A DNA stretch of 64,000 nt from Woeseia sp034521225. GTDB lineage: Bacteria; Pseudomonadota; Gammaproteobacteria; Steroidobacterales; Woeseiaceae. Shown in pieces: positions 36,873 to 46,947 of this stretch; within the stretch, counting starts at the first letter, position 1, and each line of letters opens with the position of its first letter. Under the pieces are notes generated by a model that worked only from the letters and a program-made list of their open reading frames with translations, was not told the origin of the DNA and searched no databases. The translations under genes were made by a program, and so were the position numbers. The stretch spans positions 62,001-126,000 of the forward strand of contig JAXHMR010000018.1 in NCBI GenBank assembly GCA_034521225.1, read 5' to 3'.

Positions 36873-37238
36873 ATGACTGTAGTACTGATCATCGATGACT
36901 CACCGACGGAACTGCACCTGTTCCAGAACATGCTCGAGAAGAACGGTTTTGGCACGCTGGTGGCGGACAGTGGCGAAGAAGGCATACGCCAGGCGCACGC
37001 GGCACGGCCGGATTGCATCCTGATGGATGTTGTCATGCCGGGCATGAACGGCTTCCAGGCGACGCGCAAGCTGACGAAGGATCCGGCGACCGCAAGTATT
37101 CCGGTCATCATGATTACGACCAAGGACCAGGAGACTGACAAGATCTGGGGCATGCGCCAGGGTGCCGTTGAATATCTGGTCAAGCCGGTTTCCGAAAAGC
37201 AGCTGGTGGCCAAAATCAACGCGGTAATGGCCGGCTGA
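36873..37238 (+). CDS. pilH: Twitching-motility response regulator PilH
   Basis: 121-residue REC protein: VLIIDDSPTELHLFQNMLEK, CILMDVVMPGMNGFQATRKL (phospho-Asp), VIMITTKDQETDKIWG, YLVKPVSEKQL. In Pseudomonas PilH is the regulator associated with pilus retraction or signal sink. The stop is directly followed by the pilI start. Confidence 0.94.
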   Translation: MTVVLIIDDSPTELHLFQNMLEKNGFGTLVADSGEEGIRQAHAARPDCILMDVVMPGMNGFQATRKLTKDPATASIPVIMITTKDQETDKIWGMRQGAVEYLVKPVSEKQLVAKINAVMAG

Positions 37239-37802
37239 ATGAGCGTTGACGCCGATCTTGCCGCCCTGGTCGAACAGCCGTTCGAGCTTTTAAAGGAACT
37301 GGAGCGCCGCAGCCGGACCGCCCTGGCGGGCAGGGGCGCGGCGGACCTGCCGGAAGAATGGGTTGGTATCGGCTTTCGCATCGGCGATGAGCAGTTCGTT
37401 GCGAGCCGCAACGAAGTTCGTGAGGTTCTGATGCTGCCGGATGAAATCACACGCGTGCCCGGGTCCAAACGCTGGATGCTTGGAGTTGCAAACCTGCGAG
37501 GTCACCTGCTGCCGCTGACCGACCTGAAGCTGCTGCTCGGCAGCGGTCGCACGGGCCTGCGCCGCCTGACGCGTGTGATTTCAGTCAATCATCGCGACGT
37601 GCCGGCCGGTCTCGTTGTCGACGAGGTGCTCGGTTTCCGGCGATTCATGGACAATGAGTACTCCGACCGCTGGCCGGAGACTGTCGTACGCTGCGACCGG
37701 TACATACGCGGCGCGTACAAGCGCGGTCAGGACACCTGGCCCGTATTCGGATTGTATGACCTGGTCGAAAGCAGCGCTTTCCTGCAGGCCGCGGCGGATT
37801 AG
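37239..37802 (+). CDS. pilI: CheW-like adaptor PilI
   Basis: 187-residue CheW-domain protein coupling PilJ to ChpA. WVGIGFRIGDEQFVASRNEV, VPGSKRWMLGVANLRGHLLP and LTDLKLLLG are typical. The start is immediately after the pilH stop. Intact. Confidence 0.92.
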   Translation: MSVDADLAALVEQPFELLKELERRSRTALAGRGAADLPEEWVGIGFRIGDEQFVASRNEVREVLMLPDEITRVPGSKRWMLGVANLRGHLLPLTDLKLLLGSGRTGLRRLTRVISVNHRDVPAGLVVDEVLGFRRFMDNEYSDRWPETVVRCDRYIRGAYKRGQDTWPVFGLYDLVESSAFLQAAAD

Positions 37803-37816
37803 CCACTAATACCCTA

Positions 37817-39835
37817 ATGAGCAGAATCATGGACCAGACAACGGAAAAATCCTCTGCATTCACCATTCTTGTGGCTGTGCTGGTCGTCGTGTTGCTGGCG
37901 GCGGCCGCTACGGCCTGGTTTGCGGCCGGCAGTCGTGCCTCGGCCGGGCCCGGTGCGTCGGGGCTTGCTGCACTGTCGCAATCTATTCCGCTACACGCGA
38001 CCCGCGCTGCTCAGGCTGACGGCGGTGCCAAAGCCCGTCTCGTGGCCGATCTCGAGCACCTCGAGCAGTTGCGATCCGGCTCGGCGAATGTGCCCGGCAG
38101 CCGCTCGGACTGGGACAACCTGGTGCGGCACGGCAACGCAATAGTCACCGGGCTGGACGCCGCCGAATCAACTACCGGCGCCATCGAGCGTATCGATGCC
38201 GAGCTGCCGGCGCTGTCGGCGGCGGTTGACGGCCTGCTGCAGGAATCGGGTGCTACGGCTGTGCTGCAGGGAGTCGAGGCAGATGCCCGCTCCTTGCGGG
38301 ACAATGTGGCGCGCCTGCTGCAGGACGGGGATGGCGCGGCGGCCGAGGCCGCGCAGGCCGATGTCGCCGCCATGCGTGCCGTCAGCACGGCGCTTGCGGG
38401 CGGCGAGACGGCGCTCGATATCGCACCGCTTCCCGAGGAGCAACAGGATGAACTGCTTGCACCGCTCAACAATGCCATCGATGCAATCGCGGCTGCTGCC
38501 GGCGATGCAATCGACAGTGCCGCCGGCGCTGGCGGCCTCGGCGACACACTGAATGAACTGCAGTTGGCGGCGGACAATTTGCGAAACGCAATGGTCGCCA
38601 CGGGCCCGGGTGGCGGCGGTTTGCTGCAACTGCCCTGGCTCGTGCCCGCTTTACTCGGCGTGGCGCTGCTGCTCGTCATCGTGCTGGCGATCATGCACGG
38701 CCGCACGGCCGTCTTCGAGCGCGCGGCGAAGGTGCAGGCGGAGCAGAATGAGCGCAACCAGCAGGCCATCCTGCGGCTGCTCGATGAACTCGGCAGCCTT
38801 GCCGACGGTGACCTGACTGTTGAGGCGACTGTCACCGAGGACATCACCGGCGCGATAGCTGACTCGATCAACTATGCGATCGAAAAACTGCGCGAGCTGG
38901 TCGCGACGATCAACGAGACGGCAATCATGGTCGATTCCGCCGCCAAGCAGACCAAGAATACGGCTGTTCACATGGCGCGCGCGGCGGACAACCAGGGCCG
39001 CGAGATCCGCGCTGCGACCGAATCGATCGATTCCATGGCATCGTCAATTGAAGAAGTGTCCGGCAATGCCGAACGCTCGTCGGACGTCGCCCGCCACTCG
39101 GTCGATGTTGCCCACAAGGGCGGCGAAGCGGTGCGCCGGACGATAGACGGCATGAACACGATTCGCGAAACAATCCAGGAGACGTCCAAGCGCATCAAGC
39201 GTCTGGGCGAGAGCTCGCAGGAAATTGGCAACATCATCGAACTGATCAATGATATTGCCGAACAGACCAATATTCTCGCACTGAATGCGTCAATCCAGGC
39301 TTCGATGGCCGGCGAGGCCGGCCGCGGCTTTGCCGTGGTCGCCGACGAAGTACAGCGACTCGCCGAACGCTCAACCAATGCAACCAAGCAGATTGAAGTA
39401 CTGGTGCGCACGATTCAGTCCGATACAAACGAGGCCGTGGTCTCAATGGAGCGCAGTACTACGGACGTTGTCGGTGGTGCGCTGCTTGCCGAGAACGCCG
39501 GTGCGGCACTGGACGAGATCGAGCAGGTCTCCAACCAGATCGCGAACCTCGTGCAGAACATTTCCGGCTCGGCGCGTGAGCAGGCCGGGTCGGCAGCCGA
39601 TGTCACACGTCGCGCGCAGAAACTTAAAGAGATCAGTGACCAGACGGGCAAGGCCACGGCTGCGACGGCCACGGCCATATCCAAGCTGTCGATACTGGCG
39701 TCGCAGTTACGGGAGACGGTGGCCGGCTTCACGCTGCCGAATTCCGCCGTCAAGCCGGGCGCGCTCGGTAATGCGCCGCCACAATCGCCCGCGCCGCCGC
39801 AACCGCCGAAAGTCGAGAAGAAAGCGGCTGGTTGA
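37817..39835 (+). CDS. pilJ: Methyl-accepting chemotaxis protein PilJ
   Basis: Sensor of the Pil-Chp array. 672 residues: first membrane segment FTILVAVLVVVLLAAAATAW, a helical periplasmic domain rich in Ala (residues 35-270), second membrane segment LVPALLGVALLLVIVLAIMH, a HAMP-like stretch and the signalling hairpin ELINDIAEQTNILALNASIQ, ASMAGEAGRGFAVVADEVQR, LAERSTNATKQIEVLVRTIQ. Pro-rich tail. Intact. The periplasmic part is poorly conserved, as expected for the ligand- or pilin-sensing region. Confidence 0.93.
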   Translation: MSRIMDQTTEKSSAFTILVAVLVVVLLAAAATAWFAAGSRASAGPGASGLAALSQSIPLHATRAAQADGGAKARLVADLEHLEQLRSGSANVPGSRSDWDNLVRHGNAIVTGLDAAESTTGAIERIDAELPALSAAVDGLLQESGATAVLQGVEADARSLRDNVARLLQDGDGAAAEAAQADVAAMRAVSTALAGGETALDIAPLPEEQQDELLAPLNNAIDAIAAAAGDAIDSAAGAGGLGDTLNELQLAADNLRNAMVATGPGGGGLLQLPWLVPALLGVALLLVIVLAIMHGRTAVFERAAKVQAEQNERNQQAILRLLDELGSLADGDLTVEATVTEDITGAIADSINYAIEKLRELVATINETAIMVDSAAKQTKNTAVHMARAADNQGREIRAATESIDSMASSIEEVSGNAERSSDVARHSVDVAHKGGEAVRRTIDGMNTIRETIQETSKRIKRLGESSQEIGNIIELINDIAEQTNILALNASIQASMAGEAGRGFAVVADEVQRLAERSTNATKQIEVLVRTIQSDTNEAVVSMERSTTDVVGGALLAENAGAALDEIEQVSNQIANLVQNISGSAREQAGSAADVTRRAQKLKEISDQTGKATAATATAISKLSILASQLRETVAGFTLPNSAVKPGALGNAPPQSPAPPQPPKVEKKAAG

Positions 39836-39954
39836 GAACATGCAAATAAAGGCCAGACGGCAAGCAAGCAGCACCGTCGCGGTGCGCGCGCGAATGATGC
39901 GCTTTGCGGCAGCCGGGCGGCTGTTACTTGCCGCGCCAATGAACTGAGCACCGG

Positions 39955-42900
39955 ATGAGCAGCGAATCAGGCATACAGGAACGGCTCGACGACGGCGAAA
40001 CAGCCGGCGGCGTCGCTGCGCGTGCGCTCGGGATCGTCAGTCATGAACTGATGGAAACGATTCGCAGCGCGCACCTGGCGCTCGAGGAATGCGTCGACGG
40101 CCGCGGCGGCAAGGTCGCATTAACACGAGCCGGTGAGTTGCTGCACCAGATTCGCGGCGTGTTGCGGATGACCGAAACCTACGGCGCCGCGCTGCTCGCC
40201 GAAGAAATGGAGGCCGTCTGTACCTACCTGACCAAGCTGCAAGCCGACACAGGCCGCGACGACGGGCTGGACGCGCTGACGCGGGCGATGGTCCAGCTGC
40301 CGAATTACATCGAGCGCCTGCTCGGCGGCGGACGTGATATCGCACTCGTGCTGCTGCCAATGCTGAACGACCTGCGTGCCGTGCGCGGCAAGCCGCTGTT
40401 GTCCGAGGGCACGCTGCTGCTGCTGAACCTTTCGCCATCACGCAAGGTTCCGGATGCCCAGGCCCGCGAGGCAAGCGGCGAGGACCCCGTCGAGGTTGCC
40501 CGCCGCGTGCGGCCGAGGTTCCAGCTGGCGCTGCTCGGGTGGATCAAGGGCGGCAATTCGTCACAGCACCTTAAGACACTCGGTACCGTCGTCGAGTCAC
40601 TCGAACGTTCGGCGACGCGCGACGACATGCACCAGCTGTGGTGGGTGCTCGGCGGCGTCCTCGAGTCCCTGCAGAATGGCGGGCTTGATACGTCGGTCTC
40701 CGTCAAGCGCTTGCTCGGCCAGGCCGACCGGCAGATCGAGACGTTGATCGATGAAGGCCCCGAGTCGTTCGCGCACCAGCGTGTCACGGACCTGCTGAAC
40801 AACCTGCTTTATTACGTCGCGCGGTCAGGTAATGCCGGACCGCGTATCAGTGAAATCCGCGCCGCCTTCAACCTGTCCGAGCTGCTGCCCGGTGATGAAC
40901 AGGTTGAGCATGCGCGGGAAAGCCTGTCGGCGCCCAGCGTCAAACTGATGAAGACGGTGGCGGCCGCGATCAAGGAAGACCTTGGCCGCGTAAAAGACGT
41001 GCTGGACATATACGTTCGTACCGGTATGAACAAGTCGTCCGAGCTCGTGCCGCAGCTCGACCTTCTGAAGAAGATCAGCGACACGCTGGGCGTCCTCGGC
41101 CTGGGCGAATTGCGCGGCGACGTTGAGGCGGAAGTGGAACGACTGAAGTCCGTCGTTCGTGACGGCGGTGCGAGCGAACAGACGATACTCGAAATCGCGT
41201 CCACACTGCTCTGCGTTGAGGACCGTCTCGACCAGCAGCTGTTGCGGCTGATCATGCCGCAGGGCGAAGAGCCGCGCGACGGCCAGCCGGCGCTGGCGCC
41301 TGAGGAGGACGCGGACTACCGGCAGGTCGCCGAGGCCGTCATGCGCGAGAGCATCATCAATCTCGCGCGTATCAAGGAGACCTTCAGCCAGAGCCTGACG
41401 TCAAACAGTGATTCGCACGGCGTCGACAGCGTCCCGGCGCTGATCCGCGGCATCAAGGCCGGCTTGCTGATGCTGAACAAGCCGCATGCGATGGAAGTGT
41501 TCGACCGTGTCGGCGAGCTGATTCTGCTCACGCTGCGCGGCGGCGGTCCGTCCCGCCTGCAGCAGAAAGAGACCGACCGCCTCGCGGATGCCATCGTCAG
41601 CATCGAGTACTACATGGAGACGGTCAAGGCCGGGCGGCGTGAGCCGGCCTACATGCTCGACAACGCCGAATCGTGTCTCGTTGTACTCGAAGACATGGCG
41701 CAGCGTCTGCGTGCTGAAAAAGCAAGCGCGGCGGATGGCTCGGCGACTCCGCCGGCCGAAGCACCCACGCCGCCGCCAACGACGCCGGCTGCGATGCAGG
41801 CAACGGCAGTCATGGATACGCCCGTTGTTGCCGGGGATGCGGAGCATCTCGACCCGGAACTGCTCGAGCTGTTTATCGAGGAAGCCAAGGAAGAGATCGC
41901 GAGCATCAAGCGCAATCTGCCCATGTGGGCCGACAGCCCGGACGACATGGAAACACTGATCACCGTGAGGCGGTCCTTTCATACGCTGAAAGGCAGCGGC
42001 CGCATGGTTGGCGCGGAGCGCATTGGTGAATACTGCTGGAGCGTGGAAAACCTGCTGAACCGGCTGATCAACCGGACGCTGAACCGGACGCCGCCGATGA
42101 TCAAATTCATCTCGTCCGCGGCCGCCGTGGTGCCGGAGCTGGTCGAACAGCTCGAGGTCGGCAGCGAACCGAAATCGGACGTCGCACTTATGATCGCGCG
42201 TGCCAATGCGTTTGCCGACGGCGACCCGAATGCGGCCGTGCTGACGATCGGGACGCCGCACGCGGAGCAGACCGAAGAATTGCCGGCGCTGGAAATGGAT
42301 CCGGTGCTGCTTGACATTTTCGCCAAGGAAACGGCGGGCCACCTGAAAGCGATTCGCGGCTTTATCGAATCCTGCGAAGGCCACCGGCCGCCATACCTCG
42401 TGACGGACAAACTGCACCGTTCGTGTCACACGCTGCATGGCAGCGCCAACATGGCGAACGTGGATCGCGGCGTCGCGGTAACGGGCGCACTGAATCGCTT
42501 TGTGCGCCGCCTCTACGATTATCAGCTCGGCTTCGATGAGCGCGGCGTTGACGCGCTGTCGGCAGCGGCGGCAGCAATCGAAACCATCGTCGGTGACATT
42601 AATCGCCGCGACCGGGAACGTGCCGACTACTCTGGCCTGATCGACCACCTGATGGCGCTGACCAATTCCGTCGAGCCGGAGGCTCCCGAGGAAAAACTGA
42701 TCGAGCCGGAAGCCGAAGACGAGCCCGCCGTTCCAGCCGATGCCACGCCGGAGCCCGAAGCAGCCGACTACGATGCGGAAATTGCCGCGATCTTTTCGGA
42801 AGAGGCGGCGGAACTGCTGGAATCGGCGGACCAGGCACTCAGTACCTGGAGCCGCGACCGCGGTTCGCGGCAGCATGTCGAGGCGCTGAAGCGCCATCTG

Positions 42901-45594
42901 CATACGCTGAAAGGCGGGGCACGCATGGCGGGTATTTCCGCCATGGGCAACCTGAGCCATGAACTCGAAACCTTGCTGATCAATATTGACGAAGGCCGCG
43001 TCGAACCGTCGGAGCAGGTCGACGCGCTGCTGCAGCAGAGTATCGACGAATTGCACCACATGCGGGACAGCGTCATTTCCGGACGCAAGGTCACCGCCGC
43101 GGTGCAGCTCGAAGAGCGCGTTCGCGCCGCGTCGAGCGGCGCGCGTGGCGACCGCGTAACGGGCAGCCAGCCGCAGGAATCCGCCGCAATCGACGACGAC
43201 GTACCGGTCGAATTCAGTTCCGAGCCGGAAGAGTCCGTCAGCATGGTGATCGTCGATTCGACCGAAACTGGCGACGCCCTCAACGAGCCTGACACTCACG
43301 CGGCCGACGAGGAGCCTGATACCACCGATGCCGGCGGCCACGAGATACCCGACGTTGAGGACGAGTTCGCGCACGATGATACGTCACCGCACGTGCCGGC
43401 ACTGCCGGGCGCCGGGCGCGACGAAGTGCCGGTCGCGCCAGACGCCGTCGTCGGCGAAACCGCTGATCGTGCCGAGCTGGAAACAGAGACTGAGCCGGAG
43501 CCAGGGCCCGAAGCTGAGCCGGAGCCCGAGGCTGGACCTGTACTCGAGGCAGAGCCCGAACCCGAGCCCGAACCCGAGCCCGAACCCGAGGTTGAACCCG
43601 TGCTCGAGGCAGAGCCCGAACCTGAGGTTGAACCCGTGCTCGAGGCAGAGCCCGAGACGGAACCGGCGCCCGGGCCTGCGGCCGACGACGGTGCTGAACC
43701 CGGCCGCCGGATCATGCAGCTCGACAAGGCCGACGGTGCCAGCGACCGCGCGGCGGCGAGAAGCACAAGCGATGGCCGCCAGGAATTCGCCCGCATCGAC
43801 GCTGACCTGCTCGAGGACCTGCTGAATGCGGCCGGCGAAATCAGCATCTACCACTCGCGCTTGAGCCAGCAGGTCAATTCTATCGAGTTTCATGTCGACG
43901 AACTGGAGCAGACGGTCATACGGCTGCGCGAACAGTTGCGCAAGCTTGAGTCAGAGACCGAAGCGCAGATCATGCACCGGCACCAGGACACCGTTGTCGT
44001 CAAGGACTTCGACCCGCTGGAGATGGACCGCTATTCGAACCTGCAACAGCTGACACGTGCGCTGGCCGAATCGGCCAACGACATGGGCAGCCTTAAGGAC
44101 CTGCTGCACAACCTGACCGGCGAGGCCGAGACGCTGCTGGTACAGCAGTCGCGGGTTACGGCGGAGCTGCAGGACGGGCTGATGCGCACACGCATGGTGC
44201 CGTTCCAGCGCCATGTGCCGCGGCTGACACGGCTGGTCCGGCAGGTCGCGCAGGAAGCGGGGAAGCGTGCCGAACTGGCCGTCGAAGGAGCGTCCGGTGA
44301 ACTGGACCGGCAAGTGCTCGAAAAAATGCTGCCGCCGTTCGAGCACATGGTGCGAAATGCGGTCGTGCACGGTATCGAGGATGCAGATAAACGGCAGGCC
44401 GCCGGCAAGCCGGCAACCGGGCGCATCACAATTCGCCTGCGTCGTGAGGGCGCGGAAATGGTAATCGATGTTGCCGACGACGGTGCCGGACTTAACGTCG
44501 ATGCGATTCGCCGCAAGGCTTTCGAACGTGACTTGCTGAAGCCCGACAGCAATGTAACCGACACGGAAATCATGCAGCTGATCCTGACGCCGGGCTTCAG
44601 CACCGCCGGTACCGTGACCCAATCGGCCGGCCGCGGTGTCGGTATGGACGTCGTCGCCAATGAGGTCAAGCAGCTTGGTGGTTCGCTGCAGATCTCGTCG
44701 GTTATCGGGCAGGGAACCAACTTTACGATACGGCTGCCGTTCACGCTGGCCATCACGCAGGCGCTGATCGTGCGCGCCGGCGAAGAAGTGTATGCCCTGC
44801 CGTTGCCGACTGTCGAAGGTGTTGCCCGCATTGCGCGATCGGAACTCGAAAACCTGCTGCAGCAAAGCGATCCGGTCTACGAATACGGCGAACAGCAATA
44901 CCGCTTCCGGCACCTGGGCCTGTATCTCGGCGGCCAGCCGGCAAGCCTCCCCGAGGAGGATTCCTACGTACCCGTTATTCTCGTGCGCGCTGGCGAATAT
45001 TCCGCGGCCCTGCTGACTGACGAGATGATTGCGAGCCAGGAAATCGTCGTCAAATCGGTGGGCCCACAGCTGGCCAGTGTACGCGGCGTTTCCGGCGCCA
45101 CGATCCTGGGCGATGGCCGCATCGTGCTTATTCTCGATATAAATGCGCTGGTGCGCGCCGGTGCCCCGGTCGTTGAAGTCCGGAACGCGCAACCGGCCGC
45201 CGCCGACCAGCGGCCACTGGCGATGGTCGTCGATGATTCGATCACCGTGCGTCGTGTGATGGAACGCTTCCTGACGCGCAACGGCCTGCGCGTCGTCACC
45301 GCGAAGGACGGCATGGATGCCATCAGCATACTGCGTGATACCCGGCCCGACATTATCCTGCTCGATATCGAAATGCCGCGCATGGATGGCTACGAATTTG
45401 CGACACACGTGCGTAACGATGAACGTGTGTCGGATGTGCCGATCATCATGATTACGTCACGCACCGGCGACAAGCACCGGGCGCGCGCCATCGAGATCGG
45501 CGTCAATGATTACCTCGGCAAGCCCTACCAGGATGCGCAGCTGCTGGACTCGATCCGGCGGCTGCTTGAAGAGCGCGGAGTGAACCTTTCATGA
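39955..45594 (+). CDS. chpA: Hybrid chemosensory histidine kinase ChpA (PilL)
   Basis: A 1,879-residue CheA-type kinase of the twitching system. N-terminal Hpt-like helical region; three Hpt domains with phosphorylatable His at about 676 (FHTLKGSGRM), 825 (CHTLHGSANM) and 983 (HTLKGGARMA); a Glu-Pro-rich linker (about 1175-1245); CheA dimerisation helices (about 1280-1340); HATPase (HMVRNAVVHGIEDADKRQAA near 1464; ADDGAGLNVDAI; STAGTVTQSAGRGVGMDVVA); a CheW domain (about 1590-1740); and a C-terminal REC with phospho-Asp about 1804 (LLDIEMPRMDGYEF). It has fewer canonical Hpt domains than I recall for P. aeruginosa ChpA. Intact over 5.6 kb; chpC overlaps its end by 4 bases. Confidence 0.94.
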   Translation: MSSESGIQERLDDGETAGGVAARALGIVSHELMETIRSAHLALEECVDGRGGKVALTRAGELLHQIRGVLRMTETYGAALLAEEMEAVCTYLTKLQADTGRDDGLDALTRAMVQLPNYIERLLGGGRDIALVLLPMLNDLRAVRGKPLLSEGTLLLLNLSPSRKVPDAQAREASGEDPVEVARRVRPRFQLALLGWIKGGNSSQHLKTLGTVVESLERSATRDDMHQLWWVLGGVLESLQNGGLDTSVSVKRLLGQADRQIETLIDEGPESFAHQRVTDLLNNLLYYVARSGNAGPRISEIRAAFNLSELLPGDEQVEHARESLSAPSVKLMKTVAAAIKEDLGRVKDVLDIYVRTGMNKSSELVPQLDLLKKISDTLGVLGLGELRGDVEAEVERLKSVVRDGGASEQTILEIASTLLCVEDRLDQQLLRLIMPQGEEPRDGQPALAPEEDADYRQVAEAVMRESIINLARIKETFSQSLTSNSDSHGVDSVPALIRGIKAGLLMLNKPHAMEVFDRVGELILLTLRGGGPSRLQQKETDRLADAIVSIEYYMETVKAGRREPAYMLDNAESCLVVLEDMAQRLRAEKASAADGSATPPAEAPTPPPTTPAAMQATAVMDTPVVAGDAEHLDPELLELFIEEAKEEIASIKRNLPMWADSPDDMETLITVRRSFHTLKGSGRMVGAERIGEYCWSVENLLNRLINRTLNRTPPMIKFISSAAAVVPELVEQLEVGSEPKSDVALMIARANAFADGDPNAAVLTIGTPHAEQTEELPALEMDPVLLDIFAKETAGHLKAIRGFIESCEGHRPPYLVTDKLHRSCHTLHGSANMANVDRGVAVTGALNRFVRRLYDYQLGFDERGVDALSAAAAAIETIVGDINRRDRERADYSGLIDHLMALTNSVEPEAPEEKLIEPEAEDEPAVPADATPEPEAADYDAEIAAIFSEEAAELLESADQALSTWSRDRGSRQHVEALKRHLHTLKGGARMAGISAMGNLSHELETLLINIDEGRVEPSEQVDALLQQSIDELHHMRDSVISGRKVTAAVQLEERVRAASSGARGDRVTGSQPQESAAIDDDVPVEFSSEPEESVSMVIVDSTETGDALNEPDTHAADEEPDTTDAGGHEIPDVEDEFAHDDTSPHVPALPGAGRDEVPVAPDAVVGETADRAELETETEPEPGPEAEPEPEAGPVLEAEPEPEPEPEPEPEVEPVLEAEPEPEVEPVLEAEPETEPAPGPAADDGAEPGRRIMQLDKADGASDRAAARSTSDGRQEFARIDADLLEDLLNAAGEISIYHSRLSQQVNSIEFHVDELEQTVIRLREQLRKLESETEAQIMHRHQDTVVVKDFDPLEMDRYSNLQQLTRALAESANDMGSLKDLLHNLTGEAETLLVQQSRVTAELQDGLMRTRMVPFQRHVPRLTRLVRQVAQEAGKRAELAVEGASGELDRQVLEKMLPPFEHMVRNAVVHGIEDADKRQAAGKPATGRITIRLRREGAEMVIDVADDGAGLNVDAIRRKAFERDLLKPDSNVTDTEIMQLILTPGFSTAGTVTQSAGRGVGMDVVANEVKQLGGSLQISSVIGQGTNFTIRLPFTLAITQALIVRAGEEVYALPLPTVEGVARIARSELENLLQQSDPVYEYGEQQYRFRHLGLYLGGQPASLPEEDSYVPVILVRAGEYSAALLTDEMIASQEIVVKSVGPQLASVRGVSGATILGDGRIVLILDINALVRAGAPVVEVRNAQPAAADQRPLAMVVDDSITVRRVMERFLTRNGLRVVTAKDGMDAISILRDTRPDIILLDIEMPRMDGYEFATHVRNDERVSDVPIIMITSRTGDKHRARAIEIGVNDYLGKPYQDAQLLDSIRRLLEERGVNLS

Positions 45595-46061
45595 GCGACG
45601 CCAGCGAGGAACTCTACAGCCTGCTCGTGCCGCTGGTGGAAGACCGGTTGATCGTGCCGCGCGCCTGCGTGGCCGAGGTTGTCCGTTTTACCGCACCACA
45701 CCGCGAGCCCGGCAGCGAAGACTGGCTGCTCGGCACAGTAACGTGGAGCGGCCGCGAGCTGCCGGTGATTTCGTTCGAAGGTGCGATGGGCCGGGACGTA
45801 CCGGCAACGACCGGCCGTACGCGCATCGTTGTGTTCCACGCCGCCAGCGGCCAGGTGCGGGCCGGTTATTTCGGCATCCTGACACAGGGGTTCCCGCAAC
45901 TGGTGCGCGTCAATCGTGATGTCCTGAAGCTCGAATCCACGGATGGCTGGCCGGCCGACGCGCCGGTACTGTGCCGCGTCAAGATGATCAACGAGTACCC
46001 GCTGATCCCGCACCTCGACCGGCTCGAGGCGATGATTCACGCGCAAAGCCTGCAGGCCTGA
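45591..46061 (+). CDS. chpC: CheW-like protein ChpC
   Basis: 156 residues with a CheW fold (LVPLVEDRLIVPRACVAEVV; EDWLLGTVTWSGRELPVISF). Overlaps chpA by 4 bases (ATGA), so translationally coupled. In Pseudomonas ChpC lies after chpB; no chpB gene is present here. Last gene of the cluster. Confidence 0.88.
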   Translation: MSDASEELYSLLVPLVEDRLIVPRACVAEVVRFTAPHREPGSEDWLLGTVTWSGRELPVISFEGAMGRDVPATTGRTRIVVFHAASGQVRAGYFGILTQGFPQLVRVNRDVLKLESTDGWPADAPVLCRVKMINEYPLIPHLDRLEAMIHAQSLQA

Positions 46062-46062
46062 C

Positions 46063-46082
46063 AGACGGGCACCGCCCGCGTC
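46063..46082. terminator. Possible short hairpin between convergent chpC and rsmE
   Basis: CGGGC / GCCCG with an ACC loop lies in the 19-base gap between the two stop codons. There is no T-run, so its role as a terminator is uncertain. Confidence 0.3.
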
Positions 46083-46824
46083 AGTTCCCGTTAACGGACA
46101 GATCGCCCCACAGAGCCTGTGCCAGGGCAATGGCAGCAATAGCGGCCGTTTCCGTGCGCAGCGTGCGCGGTCCCAGTGACACACGTTTGAAGCCGGCCTC
46201 ATCAGCCTGTGCGAGTTCGGAATCGCTGAAGCCGCCTTCGGGACCAATGAGCAAGGTCACCTCCGTTGACGGCGCGATGTCCTGCATCGACTGCGCGGCC
46301 CCCGGATGCAGCAGGAGTCGTGTGGCCTGGCCGCCGCTGTCGGCGATGGCCCCGGCAAACGTTGCCGGGGCATCGAGAACCGGCAGGGTGTTCCTGCCGC
46401 ATTGTTCGCAGGCGCTCTGGCAAATACCGCGCCAGTGCCGCGTGCGGCGGTCCGCCCGGCGGTCATCGAGATGCACGACCGAGAATTCGCAGTCCAGCGG
46501 TGACAGCCGATGCACACCGAGTTCGGTTGCCTTCTGGATGACCGTGTCCATGCGCTCGCCGCGCGACAGTCCCTGCATCAGCCGCAGCGCGAGCGGCGAC
46601 TCGACATTACGGTGCACCGCATCGCCGATCCGGAAGGTGATGCCCTTGCGCGCGATGGTCTCGATCACCGACGGAAACTCGCTGCCGCCGCCATCGAACA
46701 GCACGATCGTCTGCCCGGGACGACACCGCAGCACCCGGCCGATATAACGCGCCGGCTCGCCGTCGATAATGAGCGTCTGGCCCGCCGTCAGTGGCTGGTC
46801 GATGTACAGGCGGCGCGACGTCAT
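46081..46824 (-). CDS. rsmE: 16S rRNA (uracil-1498-N3)-methyltransferase RsmE
   Basis: SPOUT methyltransferase acting on the 30S subunit. The ATG at 46824 gives 247 residues: MTSRRLYIDQPLTAGQTLII, MQGLSRGERMDTVIQKATEL, LLIGPEGGFSDSELAQADEA (SAM knot) and LGPRTLRTETAAIAAIALAQ. The frame is open further upstream but that part lies opposite ampD. Intact. Confidence 0.93.
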   Translation of the reverse strand: MTSRRLYIDQPLTAGQTLIIDGEPARYIGRVLRCRPGQTIVLFDGGGSEFPSVIETIARKGITFRIGDAVHRNVESPLALRLMQGLSRGERMDTVIQKATELGVHRLSPLDCEFSVVHLDDRRADRRTRHWRGICQSACEQCGRNTLPVLDAPATFAGAIADSGGQATRLLLHPGAAQSMQDIAPSTEVTLLIGPEGGFSDSELAQADEAGFKRVSLGPRTLRTETAAIAAIALAQALWGDLSVNGN

Positions 46825-46947
46825 TGGCGTGGTGTGATCCGGTAACAGGACGCACGCATTTAGTGCGATCGGGCCGGCGATGTCAAAGGCCGGCGGCCGG
46901 TGCGGTATCATTGCCACGACGCTTTCTGGAAGCATGACAGGAAATCC

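Noticed and set aside
41401..43374. 657-codon open frame opposite chpA
   Set aside because: It is the antisense of a GC-rich, Ala/Glu-rich coding region with strong family motifs on the plus strand; its translation is Arg/His-rich with no domain.
43951..45408. 485-codon open frame opposite the ChpA kinase core
   Set aside because: Antisense shadow; the plus strand carries unmistakable HATPase, CheW and REC motifs.
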